NCBI GenBank assembly: GCA_949358305.1
Contig: OX442324.1
Coordinates: forward strand, 2,469,501-2,533,500
Origin: Strigamia acuminata
Lineage: Eukaryota; Arthropoda; Chilopoda; Geophilomorpha; Linotaeniidae
Length of the DNA: 64,000 bases
Direction: 5' to 3'
Part shown: one piece after another, positions 12,439 through 24,300 of the stretch
How positions within the stretch are numbered: position 1 is the stretch's first letter
Layout: each line of letters opens with the position of its first letter
Made by a program: the position numbers and the translations under genes
Notes under the pieces: generated by a model
What the model saw: the letters and a program-made list of their open reading frames with translations, nothing else
Database searches by the model: none
Told to the model about the DNA's origin: nothing

Positions 12439-12701
12439 TTAAACACATCCACATAGTGGTGAACCCCATTGTGTCTATCGATGATTGTTGCATTAGTAGG
12501 TCAATTTGATCTCATCATAGCCATGTGACTGTTAAAACGCGCAATGACAACTTTAGAAAGCACATTCAGAGGTGGATTTATGGTATGTGTGGGGCTCTTT
12601 TCCCATGCCTTTTTTTCCAGGTTGTTCACATTCAGTGGCAGTTAACATCCTCTGGGACCCCAGGCATCTTCGGTTGGACCGGTTACAAAGAGTGTTCAAA
12701 T

Positions 12702-13355
12702 TAGGGTTTATTCGATATCAGCCGGTACCGAGACAGATTTTTTTGTCAAATTTTTTTTTTTGAATACAACAAGTTTAAACAGTTTATTTTTACTGAAATA
12801 AACTATTTTTTTTTGAAAAATATGATGTTCTAAAAGTAATTTATTTAAATAAAATACCCAGATAAACTTTAATGGAATTTAAAAAATGGTGCAAACTTAG
12901 CAGATTTTATTTTAACTGTCTCGTGAATTGTCCATAAAACTGGCAGATCTACATTATACTCGAAACCGATACAACGTTGTCCTAACTCCTATTGGTTGAG
13001 TCGGATTACGCCTAACTGTGTTTTACTACGCGGAAAAGTAGTTCTGTTTATTTTCAATGATGGTTTTTATTTATTTGGTAATAAAATATTTATTTCATTT
13101 GCTAAAATAAGCTTTTTTCCCCCTTTTAATCAATCAAACAATGTTAGCATAGTTTGTTAGTTTCTTTTGGCAGCTAAACAAAAGTGTTATGGGGTACGTT
13201 TTGTGCCATTACACCAGTGATACGGCTCAACCAATTGGAGTTAGGACATCATTGTATCGGTTTGGAGTATACGCATGCTGTCAACCTTGCATTTTAATAA
13301 CTTAGAAATAGCGATAAAAGGCACCTTTTTGTTACTGGCCGATATCAAACCCTAT
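12702..13355. mobile_element. Outer MITE with TAGGGTTT ends, interrupted by an ATACTC-family copy
   Basis: The left TTAGGGTTTATTCGATATCA and right GGCCGATATCAAACCCTATA are inverted relatives. Between them 12955-13271 is a complete insertion of another family. Confidence 0.6.
12955..13271. mobile_element. ATACTC-family MITE, copy 2 (nested)
   Basis: Left TATACTCGAAACCGATACAA with CTAACTCCTATTGGTTGAG, right CTCAACCAATTGGAGTTAGG with TTGTATCGGTTTGGAGTATA: about 45-bp inverted repeats. The body shares ACTACGCGGAAAAGTAGTTC and TGTTAGCATAGTTTGTTAG with other copies. Confidence 0.82.
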
Positions 13356-13768
13356 AGTTGAAATCTATCTCTTTTTTATAAATAAAAATAAAAAAAATTC
13401 TGTACAAAAGTTTAATTTCTGGACGAAAAATGCTACTTAGTTACAGCAAAATACTGGAGCATTTTAAATCGGTAAAACCGATCGTATAAGCAAAATAAAA
13501 TTCACTTTTTGAGTGAAAAAAACGGATGGAAAGTCGAGGGGAGGCCTTCAACGTTTGGCTAACCACCACTGTTGAGAATCAAACAAATAATAATTTGGGC
13601 ATCCGTCGCATTGTACCCTATAAATCCGCCTCTGAGCATTATTATTGACATTGACGATTTTGAAGGCAAGCGTTGTTCTAATTGTAATTAAAAAAATATC
13701 TTTTGTAAAGTATCTTCAATTTGCAATAGAATTGTAAATGAATAATAAAGAAAAGAACACGGGATGGA

Positions 13769-16700
13769 TCATACAATATGGCCGTACAACGCTTCGTATG
13801 GTGGAGGAAAGATCTCATCGTAGGTGGGCGGATAGGACCTTGCTCGGGCTCTAGCATCATCATCCGGTGTATTTTGTGGCGTTTGAGTGGGTTGTTCTTG
13901 TCTACAGACGGAATCGGTTTCACTGTTCAGACACGAGTTGTATGTGGAACTTGAGCAAAGTACACCATTGGGACCAGTCTCGAGGTTGTTGGTGACCATC
14001 AGGTTGCGAGCTAGGTCATTGCCGGCATGGCCGTTTAGTAAGGTTTGGTATTGGCACAGAAGAGTACGAGTACGGCGATGGCGGCGTTGCAAGCGGTGGT
14101 ATACAAAGCAGTACCAGCAGAAGATCAAGAAGGCAATTACCACAAAGGCAGGAAGAATTCGAAGAATTGAATGAAGAGTGGACATGCGGGTACCTACAGA
14201 AGAAATAGTAGGTGCATTCGGGCTTTCTCAATTTTACCCGCAAAACACTAAATGGAAACAAATTCAAATGGAATTTTACTAAAATTAGCAATTTGGATGA
14301 TCGCCCATTAAGGCAAGCAAACCACATTCTTGCGAGAGAGATCTTAATTGCTATACTCTGACTCACCGTTAGTAGGTACCCAGTTCCTATTGGCCGAGCC
14401 ATTTCACTGGTGTATGTATACATAAAAGTAGGCCAAAATACCAGAAATACAAACGCTCGAGTTACGGGAAGCCATTTTGTGTCCAGACTAAACAATCAAT
14501 CATAGCAATCAAAAACCGCTTGACGTAGCAACCAATAAACTTAACGAACTGAACAAACAGGTATTTTGGTAAAATAACATCATAAAACATTGCTTTTATG
14601 GCTTTTTAAAACATTTTATTATTAAATAAAAGCTAATTAATATCATTTAAACCATTAAAATAATCACACAAATTAAAAACACAACAAAACTACATTGCCT
14701 GGTGGTGGTATACAGGCAACAGTTGGGAGTAAACAGGCTCGGCCAATAGGAACTGGGTACCTACTAACGGTGAGTCAGAGTATATGTTTGTTCATTGGCT
14801 GGATGCAAGAATTTTTCTTTTTATTTCAGAATCCACTGAGCACCTGTTTTACCTTACCTTGTCATGTAAACTGGGTTTTAATTTTAAGCAGTGTTTTCTT
14901 TTAGATTGCAACTGTGGACCAATTTCCACAGTTTTGATGTACAGTCGTGTGCAAAAAACTGGACCCTCACTCTATGCTGGCAATTGAAATTGTGAGTAAT
15001 TTCGTGTTTTTTCACTAGGTGAAACACCAGACATCAACAAGTGATAATACTTGTATAGCTTTTCATAGTCTTATATAGCCTTATACAGGGTGTCCCAAAA
15101 GTCTTAACCCCCCTAAATATTTCGCGAGCAATTGCATCTAGGCCAACTTTGATGAAGCGATCCTATAGGAAGTTGGGTGAGAGCAATCCAATGATGTCAT
15201 CAAATTTGACCTTGAAGGCCATTTTCAAGGTCATTCACTTGCTAACTTCTAAACCAATCAGGTTAGAGCAAAATTTCTAATTGCAAAGTTGTAGAGAACC
15301 ATCTAATTAGTCTAGAACTGTTCTTAAAAAAATTATTTCTTACTGAAAAGTTTTGAGAAAAAAAGGTTTGAATTGTTCGTCTACTTAGCTTTGTAACCTA
15401 AAACTATCATTTCCAAAATAAATTATTTCCTTTCTTTTGTGTTTCCTCTCTTCTACTTACAAGTATGACCCAATAAAGTGTCCTAATTGAGGATTAGCTT
15501 GGTTGCCTCAATAGTTTTAAGTTACAAAGCTGAGTAGACAAACATTTCAAACCTTTTTTTCTCAAAACTTTTCAGTAAGAAATAATTTTTTTAAGAACAG
15601 TTCTAGACTAATTAGATGGTTCTCTACAACTTTGTAATTGAACATTTTGCTCTAACCTGATTGGTTTAGAAGTTAGCAAGTAAATGACCTTGAAAATGAC
15701 CTTCAAGATCAAATTTGATGACGTCATTGGATTGCTCTCACCCAACTTCCTATATGATCGCTTCACCAAAGTTGGCCTAGATGCAATTGCTCACGAAATA
15801 TTTCGGGGGGTTAAGACTTTTGGGACACCCTGTATAGCCTTGTCTGTGTTATCATCTGTTGATGTCTGGTGTTTCACCTAGTGGCAAAGTACGAAATTAC
15901 TCACAATTTCAATTGCCAGCATAGAGTTAGGGTCCAGTTTTTTTGGATACGACTGTACTCATTCTCAACATTATTATTATTAATTGCCCAATGGAAACAA
16001 GAAATTTAATCCTTTGGTTCGTATCAGACATTGGGATCAATGGTTACATACCAAGTACAAGTATGTCCCGTAAAACGAGGTGGATAAGAACAACGATGGT
16101 AAACAACAACAGAAGTGTTTTTGAATAAAGTTATGACTTAAAAACCTTGAAAACCCATCCCTATTCACCCTATTTTACGGTACTCATAGTCATAGGCACT
16201 AAACTATCTGCCCAGAGAATCCACTAATTTTCATTGGTCAGCACTCAGCAGGTAAATTACTGCTGGCTTCCTCACGCATCAAAATAAAATCCAAAAAAAC
16301 TTCATTTTATTGATAAAATGCGCTGATCATATTAGTATTTTTCAAAGAAAGATTAATATTCATTTTGAGCAAAGCCAATTTCTGTTACTAGGTCGAATTC
16401 ACAGCTACAGTATGCTCCAAATCGATACAACGTTGTCCAAACTCCTATTGGATGAGCCGTCTCACTGGTGTAGTGACACAAAAAAGTATCCCATAACACC
16501 AGAATTGTAATCTAACTAGGCAAAACAACCAATAAAAAAGTAAACCTTTGTTTACCTGCCAAAAGAAACCAACAAACTACGCTAACATCGTTTGATTGAT
16601 TAAAAGGGGAAAATGCAGATTTAGCAAATTAAATAAACATTTTATTATCAATAAAATAAAATCCATTATTCTAATCACTTTTTACACTAAAATTCATTGA

Positions 16701-19637
16701 AAATAAACTGAGCTACTTTTCTGTGTAGTAGAGCACAGTCCACAGTTAGGCGTAATCCGGCTCAACCAATAGGAATTAGGATAACGTTGTATGGGTTTGG
16801 AGTATAGCCAGTGAATTCTCTGAGTAGATAGTTTCCTATTACCAGAAAGTAAATACATTGTTTATTTACTTTTGATATTCAAGAACTTTGCTTTGGATGT
16901 GAAGCATTTGATACCTTGATGTGTAATAAATCACTGTGGAAAACAAATCCCCTAGTAATTGATTAACAAACATGCTGTCTCACTAGAGTCAGATTACCAC
17001 ATCACTCAGGATGATTCAAAACCATAAAATTTTCAAAAGTACTCACAAACTTCTAGTAAACTACAACAACACTATTCAGTAATGATGTCATTGTTAACCT
17101 TAAGTGACAACAATGACATCATTATGCCAAAAAATAGGTTTGGAATTTAATATTAAGGGTATTCGGGAACTGCTTTGCACTTTGAATTTGCCTATAAATG
17201 CTGTTGAGTCTAAATTATAAATTACTTTATGAATGCGGCTGTGAAATTAAAATGCAAAATTGCAATTGCAAAGTGTCAAACAATTCCTAAATACCCTTAA
17301 ATGTTACCACAATGTGATTATTATATTTTTTATCAACATAAGCATAAACCATCAAACGCAAAACAATATTCATTTAGTTTTTCTGTTGAAACTTACTTTC
17401 CGTTTTTGTTGTATCGAAGTTATCATGAAATATCACTTCTCGGCCTGGATGTTTATTGTGAATTTCTAGAAATGAAGAGTACGAGAATTAGGGTCAAAAT
17501 GTATGTGGTTTTTGGTGGTGGATGTAGGCCTTAAAGAGGACCAGAATGCAAAAATATCGATTCTACATTAATTTAAAACCACTCTACAAATAATTTTAGT
17601 AATACGGTGAAACTATAATTGTATAACTGATATTCGCCCAGAAAATTCACTTATTCTCATAGGCTGACTGCTTTGCCAGTGCGTTGATACAAAGACAATG
17701 CTCAGGTGATCATCTCAGCCAATCGCAGCCCACAACTGCAAATAGGTTTGCCTTAGCAACAAACATGGCTGCTCAAAGTGGATTTATTGTTCGTTGGAGC
17801 GCACTAATAAAATGAACAAGTTTTCGGGACACTGTACTGGAGCGCTTTAGTGTAATCAGCGCCCTCTTTCTGTAATTTGCTCACTGACCAATGAGAATTA
17901 GCGTATCCTCTGGGTGAAGAGAGTTTAGTGAGTAGGATTGTATTGAAAAATATAAGAGAGCTTTATTGTACCTGGATGAATCCACGAGTTATCGTATCTA
18001 GTCATGCCTTTATTTCTGCGAACGGATGTAGCCGTTGACAAATGCAAAATTACTTTGCTAGAAGCTTCAGGGTGTGGTGAAGTTGTGACAGATAGTTTGT
18101 GCAAAATCGGAGCAATGTTTGAGCTATTTGCATTGTTAGTCATTGGTGAAAGCAGTTTACTTCTCCATTGGAGTAAATTAGTTTTTGTAAAAACTACAAA
18201 ACTAGCAGCATATTGCGGCATTGAAGTGATGTTGTGTCTAAGAGACAAAAGCTGAAAAACACAAATAAATGACATTATCTATCTATATCTACATGTATCA
18301 GAGTATCAGCTAACAACAGTGCAGAGCAACCAGGAGCAATGTGTGAGGATTTAAATGCATTATCGACTCATGTAAGATGGTCAATTACAGTGCTCTGGGG
18401 TTTGGCGTAGAAATGTTAATTTGGGTTAAATGGGTTTTCTGTGGTACGAATAAAGTCGAAAGTATACTGCGTAAAACTCAAGGTATACTGCATAAAGCTT
18501 AGTACTTATAAGCAGTTTCTTACTTAGAAAACCTGTCTGCCCACAGAAATTTTGCCTACAGAAAAAACTGGTACTCGGAAATTTCATTCCAGTCTTGGAA
18601 TGTCTGTGAGATGTGTTCTGTGACACAAAAAATTAACTTTCTGGCATGTCGATGCAACGGAAAGCTGATCTTCGTTTCCAGACACAGAAACTTCTGTGGC
18701 ACAGAAATTAGCGCTCGGTCTTGACAATTTGTGACCAGTCGTAATTTTTTTTAACCGGTCTCAAATGTGGCAGCAATCAGTTCTGCCAACAAATGCAAAA
18801 AACTGTATATTCTATTTATAATAATAGATTATCAGTTTATAAATAAAATTAAAAATTAAAAACAAACTAGCAATCTTATTCATCCTAACTCCAAAAGTAG
18901 CCTTAAAATTTTTATTGGCATCCATCTTGTTTCTTTTTCATGGCCATTCACCATTTCTTTTCTGTTGCATAGAGCTGTGAGTACCAGCAAAAGTCTGGTG
19001 TGACAGACTGGCACATGTTCTGCTACCAGATGATTCTGATAGGCTTTTCTGTCAAGTCTATACACACAGAAAAGTCTGTGGGCAAAGCCAAGCCATGCCA
19101 AGCCATATTTAAGTTTTCGTTATAACGAAAAATTCGGTATATCGCGGTTCAACTGTACTAGAAAAATATTCTGCGTCAAAGTGTACCCGAATTACACTCC
19201 ACTACAGCAGATGCTGAATGAAAAATGGAAACTTACTAAAGGTTTACACTCAAAGTGATCTATAGGCTCGTATGGCGTAAATTCAGGCACATAAATCAAA
19301 TGTATAGGCCCTTGTTGTTTGCGTGATTCAAATGGATGGAGTAAATAACATAATTCTGCCATTAGTTGTACGAATGTTGTGACAATCTTGTTAGCAGGTT
19401 TCACTGTAAAGTAAATTGCATTTATTAAGGAATAATCGAGTGAACGATTAAATGAAATGATCGAATACTTGGCCTGGGTTGTGTAGAGTTGTAGTACTGT
19501 GTTTGCTCGTCATTTTGAAGATTGTTTATTAGATATAACAATTTATTCAATTTAATTAATGCTTCATCATGGACCGAGTGTTCTACATTGTTACGCTCTT
19601 CCATGCGCGTTTCATTCTCATTTATTGACAAATTTGT

Positions 19638-19668
<31 letters not shown>

Positions 19669-19800
19669 TTCATACAAATTGAATTGAATTGAATTTGCAT
19701 TAAATATGTAAATACCTTTTTCCATGCTCAATCCCCAGGGATAGATGACTAAAATCCAAGCCCACGATGGACTACTAATTTTAATAACTGTCAATAACAT
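13769..19800 (-). CDS. Predicted type I single-pass membrane protein with C-terminal PPxY motifs
   Basis: Five minus-strand exons: 19716-19800, 19469-19639, 19237-19403, 17972-18251 and 13769-14193. All have AG/GT borders and agreeing phases; 1128 bases, 375 residues. Residues 1-28 are hydrophobic (SWAWILVIYPWGL), probably a signal peptide. Residues 29-235 are a predicted extracellular region with NET, NST, NIT and NSS sequons and no family I recognise. Residues 247-266 (ILPAFVVIAFLIFCWYCFVY) are a clear transmembrane segment, followed by a strongly basic stop-transfer run (HRLQRRHRRTR). The tail is Ser/Thr/Asn-rich and ends with PPTY (356-359) and PPPY (364-367) close to the C-terminus. PPxY motifs bind WW domains of NEDD4-type ubiquitin ligases and related adaptors (known), so the tail probably recruits one (inference). 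The 3.8-kb last intron is full of inverted-repeat elements. The gene model is strong; the function is unknown. Confidence 0.8.
14352..14784. mobile_element. ATACTC-type MITE with about 48-bp near-perfect inverted repeats
   Basis: Left TATACTCTGACTCACCGTTA through GGTACCCAGTTCCTATTGGCC pairs with right GGCCAATAGGAACTGGGTACC through TAACGGTGAGTCAGAGTATA. The two arms match almost without error, which suggests recent activity. The subterminal CACTGGTGTA links it to the ATACTC family although the outer sequence differs. It lies in the last intron of the PPxY gene. Confidence 0.85.
14940..15957. mobile_element. 1-kb palindromic element, Tc1-like outer ends, with inner ACAGGGTGTCCC ends
   Basis: Outer ends TACAGTCGTGTGCAAAAAAC and its inverse near GGATACGACTGTA resemble Tc1-type termini with TA targets. 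Inner ends ACAGGGTGTCCCAAAAGTCT (15085) and the inverse AGACTTTTGGGACACCCTGT (15815) are a second, mariner-style terminus. The arms run inwards for almost 500 bp, for example CTAATTAGTCTAGAACTGTT and AACAGTTCTAGACTAATTAG. No coding capacity remains. Confidence 0.85.
16198..16838. mobile_element. MITE with CACTAAACTATCT ends, interrupted by an ATACTC-family copy
   Basis: Left CACTAAACTATCTGCCCAGA and right CTCTGAGTAGATAGTTTCC are inverted relatives. The copy at 16411-16805 is inserted between them. A sibling without insertion lies at 17632-17933. Confidence 0.6.
16411..16805. mobile_element. ATACTC-family MITE, copy 3 (nested)
   Basis: Left TATGCTCCAAATCGATACAA with CAAACTCCTATTGGATGAGC and right GCTCAACCAATAGGAATTAG with GTATGGGTTTGGAGTATA. 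Body phrases CACTGGTGTAGTGACACAAA and GTAGAGCACAGTCCACAGTT are family marks. Confidence 0.8.
17632..17933. mobile_element. MITE related to 16198-16838
   Basis: Left ACTGATATTCGCCCAGAAAA with TTATTCTCATAGG and right CCAATGAGAATTAGCGTATC with CTCTGGGTGAAGAGAGTTTA form imperfect inverted repeats. It ends about 40 bases from exon 4 of the PPxY gene, in its last intron. Confidence 0.6.
19110..19157 (-). repeat. Solo pogo/Tigger-like terminus
   Basis: Minus-strand reading GTACAGTTGAACCGCGATAT followed by ACCGAATTTTTCG resembles one terminus of a pogo-type element. I could not pair it with a second end nearby. It lies in the intron before exon 4 of the PPxY gene. Confidence 0.4.
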
Positions 19801-21294
19801 ATTTACCAATCACCTGCATCGAAAATTTCTCGCTTTTCAATCATCGGATATCATTTCGAGATTCTCCTCTGCCATTTATTATGCGATGCAGGGAAGTCTA
19901 ACGCAGCCATTGGCAGGGGCGCGCCCTTTATTGATCCGATGCTGCTTTTGTTATTGTGGTGTGCTTGCGCCGTCTGGGGTGAAGCAATTAAGCCACTGCT
20001 TAAAAACATTTATTTTTATACAATAGAAACTAAAATAATAATCATAATAACTGTTTGATGAAATCAGTTTTTAATGCATTTGATTACAATCAAACAGGAA
20101 GTAATTTTTTTATTTAGATGGATTTATTTAGTTACATTTGTTGTGGTAGTGGATAACAGACAGGAGAGAGGTTGATTCGCGCAAGCGCTGTAATACATTT
20201 GATAAACTACCGCCAGGATTCGTTGTTGAGTTGTAAATACGAATGGCCGCTTCTCGGATCGTCGTGTAGATTCATTAAACAAAGTTTATGGAATTCTAGA
20301 GCCTTGATTAAAGTATACACAATGCTTGCTTGTTTATACATATGCTGCAGAACATTGTAGAAGTTTAAATTAATAACAACACGTGTGAAAATAATAAAAA
20401 AAAATGATCGACATCGCAATGGTGGTAAAGTAAATTTGATTTTCTTAATTATTAATTCGTTTATCGTTTCTTCTTTGCAGTTTTTTAGGTGGATCATTCG
20501 GATCAAGTGTTTTTCGTTGGAAGAGCAACGTTATACAAATGAAATAAAACAAATCAACTAATTAAATTGCATGCTGATTTTTCTTTTGAAACTCGTTAGG
20601 AAACCTGCATGCTTGAAACACCTTTTGTTTTGTCAATAGTCACCCATTGTAAGTATTTTATTTTATTTTTTTAGAGTTAAAAAATAATCATAACAAATTG
20701 TTAAGCAGTTATGAGTAACTTATTGAATTACTGATGTTTAGGGGTTTTTTTTGTACAAATGGGTGCAAGGTAAACAGGTTGGTTGTGACTTGTGAAGTTT
20801 GAATCTTTGCAAAGGCACAAACTGCCAAATTCGTCTGGTGGGTGCTTGTGTAACTGATTTAATTTTAAGAACATTTTTAATATGTTGTCAACAAGGTGCC
20901 AGTAATAATAAGGAATAATATAATAATAAGGAATAGCTCAATTTCAAAATGGCTGTTTAGTGCTCATTAAAATACTCCTAAAATAAATTATTAACTACTT
21001 AGAAATTAAAATAAACATAAAATTTTCAATAAATTGAATGTATTTGTGCGGACCGGACTAACTGATCACTTTAGTCATCAGCATCCTCTTGTAGCAGATA
21101 GGTGCATTTTTCAAACTACAACTTTTCAATTGTGCATTTGTTACAATTGTGTAATGGCTGCACATGAGTGCACAAAAGGCTTTGTGTGTAAAATCTGTAT
21201 AAAAAATTAATGTCTAATGTATGCAGCTGCAATGTAGACTTTGGATGGAAAGGTATGTTTGTTTGTTAAGTCATTTCATGAATAAAAGGATACT
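19801..21294. other. Intergenic region between the PPxY gene start and the CLCA 3' end
   Basis: I see no supportable exon. The only GC-rich spot is about 19905-19985, just upstream of the PPxY gene on its coding strand, so it could hold that gene's promoter or leader (inference). Confidence 0.4.
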
Positions 21295-21300
21295 TTTATT
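21295..21300 (-). terminator. Poly(A) signal candidate for CLCA
   Basis: TTTATT on the plus strand reads AATAAA on the minus strand, 76 bases past the CLCA stop codon, which fits a very short 3' UTR. Confidence 0.5.
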
Positions 21301-21375
21301 TTCCACATAATTAGCTTGTACAATAGAAATATAAGAAGTAAACGATGGAATCGCTTAAAGTCTTACGGCGTTTGT

Positions 21376-24300
21376 TTAAATGAACTCCTTTTCTCGTAAT
21401 TGATGTTTTCTGAAACTGCGTAGTAAAACTAGCCCAAGTACTGACAAAATGAAGGCTCCCACAACAGCACAAACCACAAATAGTGTTAACTGACTGACTG
21501 GAAATTGGTGTTCCTTTGGGAAATGTGCCTCGGCTATGTTGGAAACGCCGCCAACATTTTGCGATTTGTCGCGGTTTCTTAATGCAAAATAAACTGTATT
21601 TGTATTTTCTTTTCGGAATGAAATGCAAATGACGACCCAATGCTGTTTGCCACCGTACTCTGGTACTAAAGTACCATTTTGCACATCTTTTTCAGTCACG
21701 AGAAATCCACTGTCAAAGTTCTTGTACACTGCAATTGCTTCAGTGTGGTAGCGAATTTCTGTCCAGTTGGCTGTACCGAAAGAATGATTCAAAGAAAAGG
21801 AACAATTATAAGATTAATTGAAAAAAAATAAGTACATTTATTGTGTATTAAAGCTAAGCAGTTTGAACTGTGGTAACTGCAGCCACCGCATTTGTGCGAG
21901 ACTTTGACCGATACCCAGAGCCATTTTAAGACCTTCGTAGGCTCCGAGATTTATACGGAATTTTATGGCTAATTTTATCGTTTGCATGCATCGATTATAA
22001 TTTTTTGGATTAATTTTGAAAGTAAAATGAACCCCCTGAATTCCTGCTAACATAAAATCCTGAGTCCACTACTGGTTCGTAGGCCCTAATAGGCTCATAG
22101 AACCTAGGCACCATTTCTATACTCCAATTCGATACAACATGGTCCCAACTCCTATTGGTTGAACCGGTTAACTCCTATCTGTGGACTGTGCTCTACTATG
22201 CGGAAAAGTATAGTTCTGTTTATTTCAATCAAACTTAGCATAGTTTGTTGGTTTCTTTTGGCAGGTAAAGAAAGATTTAGTTTTTATTGGTTGTTTTGCT
22301 TAGTTAGATTACAATTCTGGTGTTATGGGCTACTTTTTTGTGTCACTACACCAGTGATACGGCTCGACCAATAGGGAAATAGATCAACGTTGTGGTGGTT
22401 TTGAGTATAGTTGGCCTTACGAATAAAGTGCCCCTGCCAATACCTGGATCGCCAATTTGCCGATATATCGGAATTTGCAATATCGGATCAGCCGATATTT
22501 AGTTGCGGATAATTGGTATCGGCAATATTTTAAATCTTGCATATCGATCAAAGTCTAATTTGTATGCTTAGGTGAACCATTAGAATTCTGGTTGACCAGA
22601 CCATTGTCTACTATTCACCTGCCTCTATTTAAGCATTTAGACCAATCCCACATCATGTAAGCTTATATGGTTATTATTTAAGCTTCATTTTTATTATAGC
22701 TGCATTTGGATGCTTTTTTACCTGTGCCAGTGTCCATATCATCTCCTGCAGCAGTCCATGTTAAGTTGACACATTGTTCAGACATGGTTTCCACTTGCAA
22801 ATCTATAACCCTAATGTGCAAGTAAGTCTAGGGTTAAATCAGTCCTGTTTAAATTCTTAAATATTTACCTGTTTGGTGGAAGTATATCTCTCTCAATCCA
22901 TCCCTGAGACACAAAATGTGAGTATTATTAAAATGATAAATGCTGAAATAATTGCAAATTACATTTAAAAGAAATGCCCCGGCTAACAAACTTCGTTGAA
23001 AGTCATCGACAAAATCTTCAACAAAATCGTCCTTGGTTTCGTCGCTTTCGTATTGCATAGTCTCGGAGTTAAATTTTGTATTTGGAGGGTCAGCTGGATT
23101 GAAAATGAAATAATTGTAATCTGTATACTAATACTTAAGATGATTAACCACAGGACTTCCCATATTAGGCACCACCTGTTAATGCAATATTACAACTTTC
23201 TGCGGACAAACGGCGGGTTACCAATACCATGGGTATGAACAATTTGCCATTTGTCCGGAAAATTTTGGCCATAGGTGGAGCCATAATCACAACACAAAAT
23301 TCCTCTACTTTCTAACAATAGATTTGTTTGATGTAAAGTCCCGTATTTAATCGTCTTAAGCTAGGTTTACACTTGTGTTCACACTAGGGGCGACGCAACG
23401 CAACGCAAAGAACAATTAGTCAAATGCAACGCAGAGTCTGTTCACACTGTAGGGCACGTGTGAACAGAGCTGAAACAATTGATGTTGCGTCTGGCCAATC
23501 AGATGGTTTCAATGAAACCTGGAATTGGATCTACTTCTAGAACTAGTTCCAGAATCCAAAAATGGTGGCCTGTTTGCAAGAATTAACCATGTGGCAAAGT
23601 CTCGCCAACCGGTCGTGAATCGACGAGAGTTGGAGTTGATCGTGATTGGTTGGCTGCAAAACCTTTCCTTGCGTTGCGTCGTTTACTTCAACTTAGAGTT
23701 GAAGCAGGAATTGGCGTCAACGTCAAGAATTTTTGGACGCAAGCAGCTTGCGTTGCGTCAGTTTTCTTGCGTTGCGTCTAGCTTTAGCTAAAACCCATTT
23801 TGCTGCAAAAGTGGTTCGATTGCAAGATTGGAACAATGCTGAACCTATTCTGCTGCAGAAAGGGCTTAACTGCGATGGATTAAAAGTTACCAAAGTCCTC
23901 AGGGTCGAACTTCTTTATGGTTAACGCTCCTTGCTTTGGCTTTCCAATTTTCTTCACTCGGACTCGAGCATTACCATCATTCACAACACGTGCGGAAACA
24001 GAATATCTTCCACTACCCTTAAATTGGGTAAAATATGCCGAATAAATGCCATCATTTTTCTTTATATCAGCACCAGCTCCGAGATCGTGCAATTCAACTT
24101 CGACATCATCACCGTTTGGTCGTTCGACCAATGCCACAACTGTAGCTCCTAGTATAGGCGTGTATTTCTTCTTAACTTCGGCAAATATCTTTAAACACAT
24201 GTAATGACTTATTACTGGCTCAAGAACAAAATGCAACAAACCGCGAGGAAATCATGAACATACATGCAACAATATAGGTTAGGTGATGCACAAAAACATA

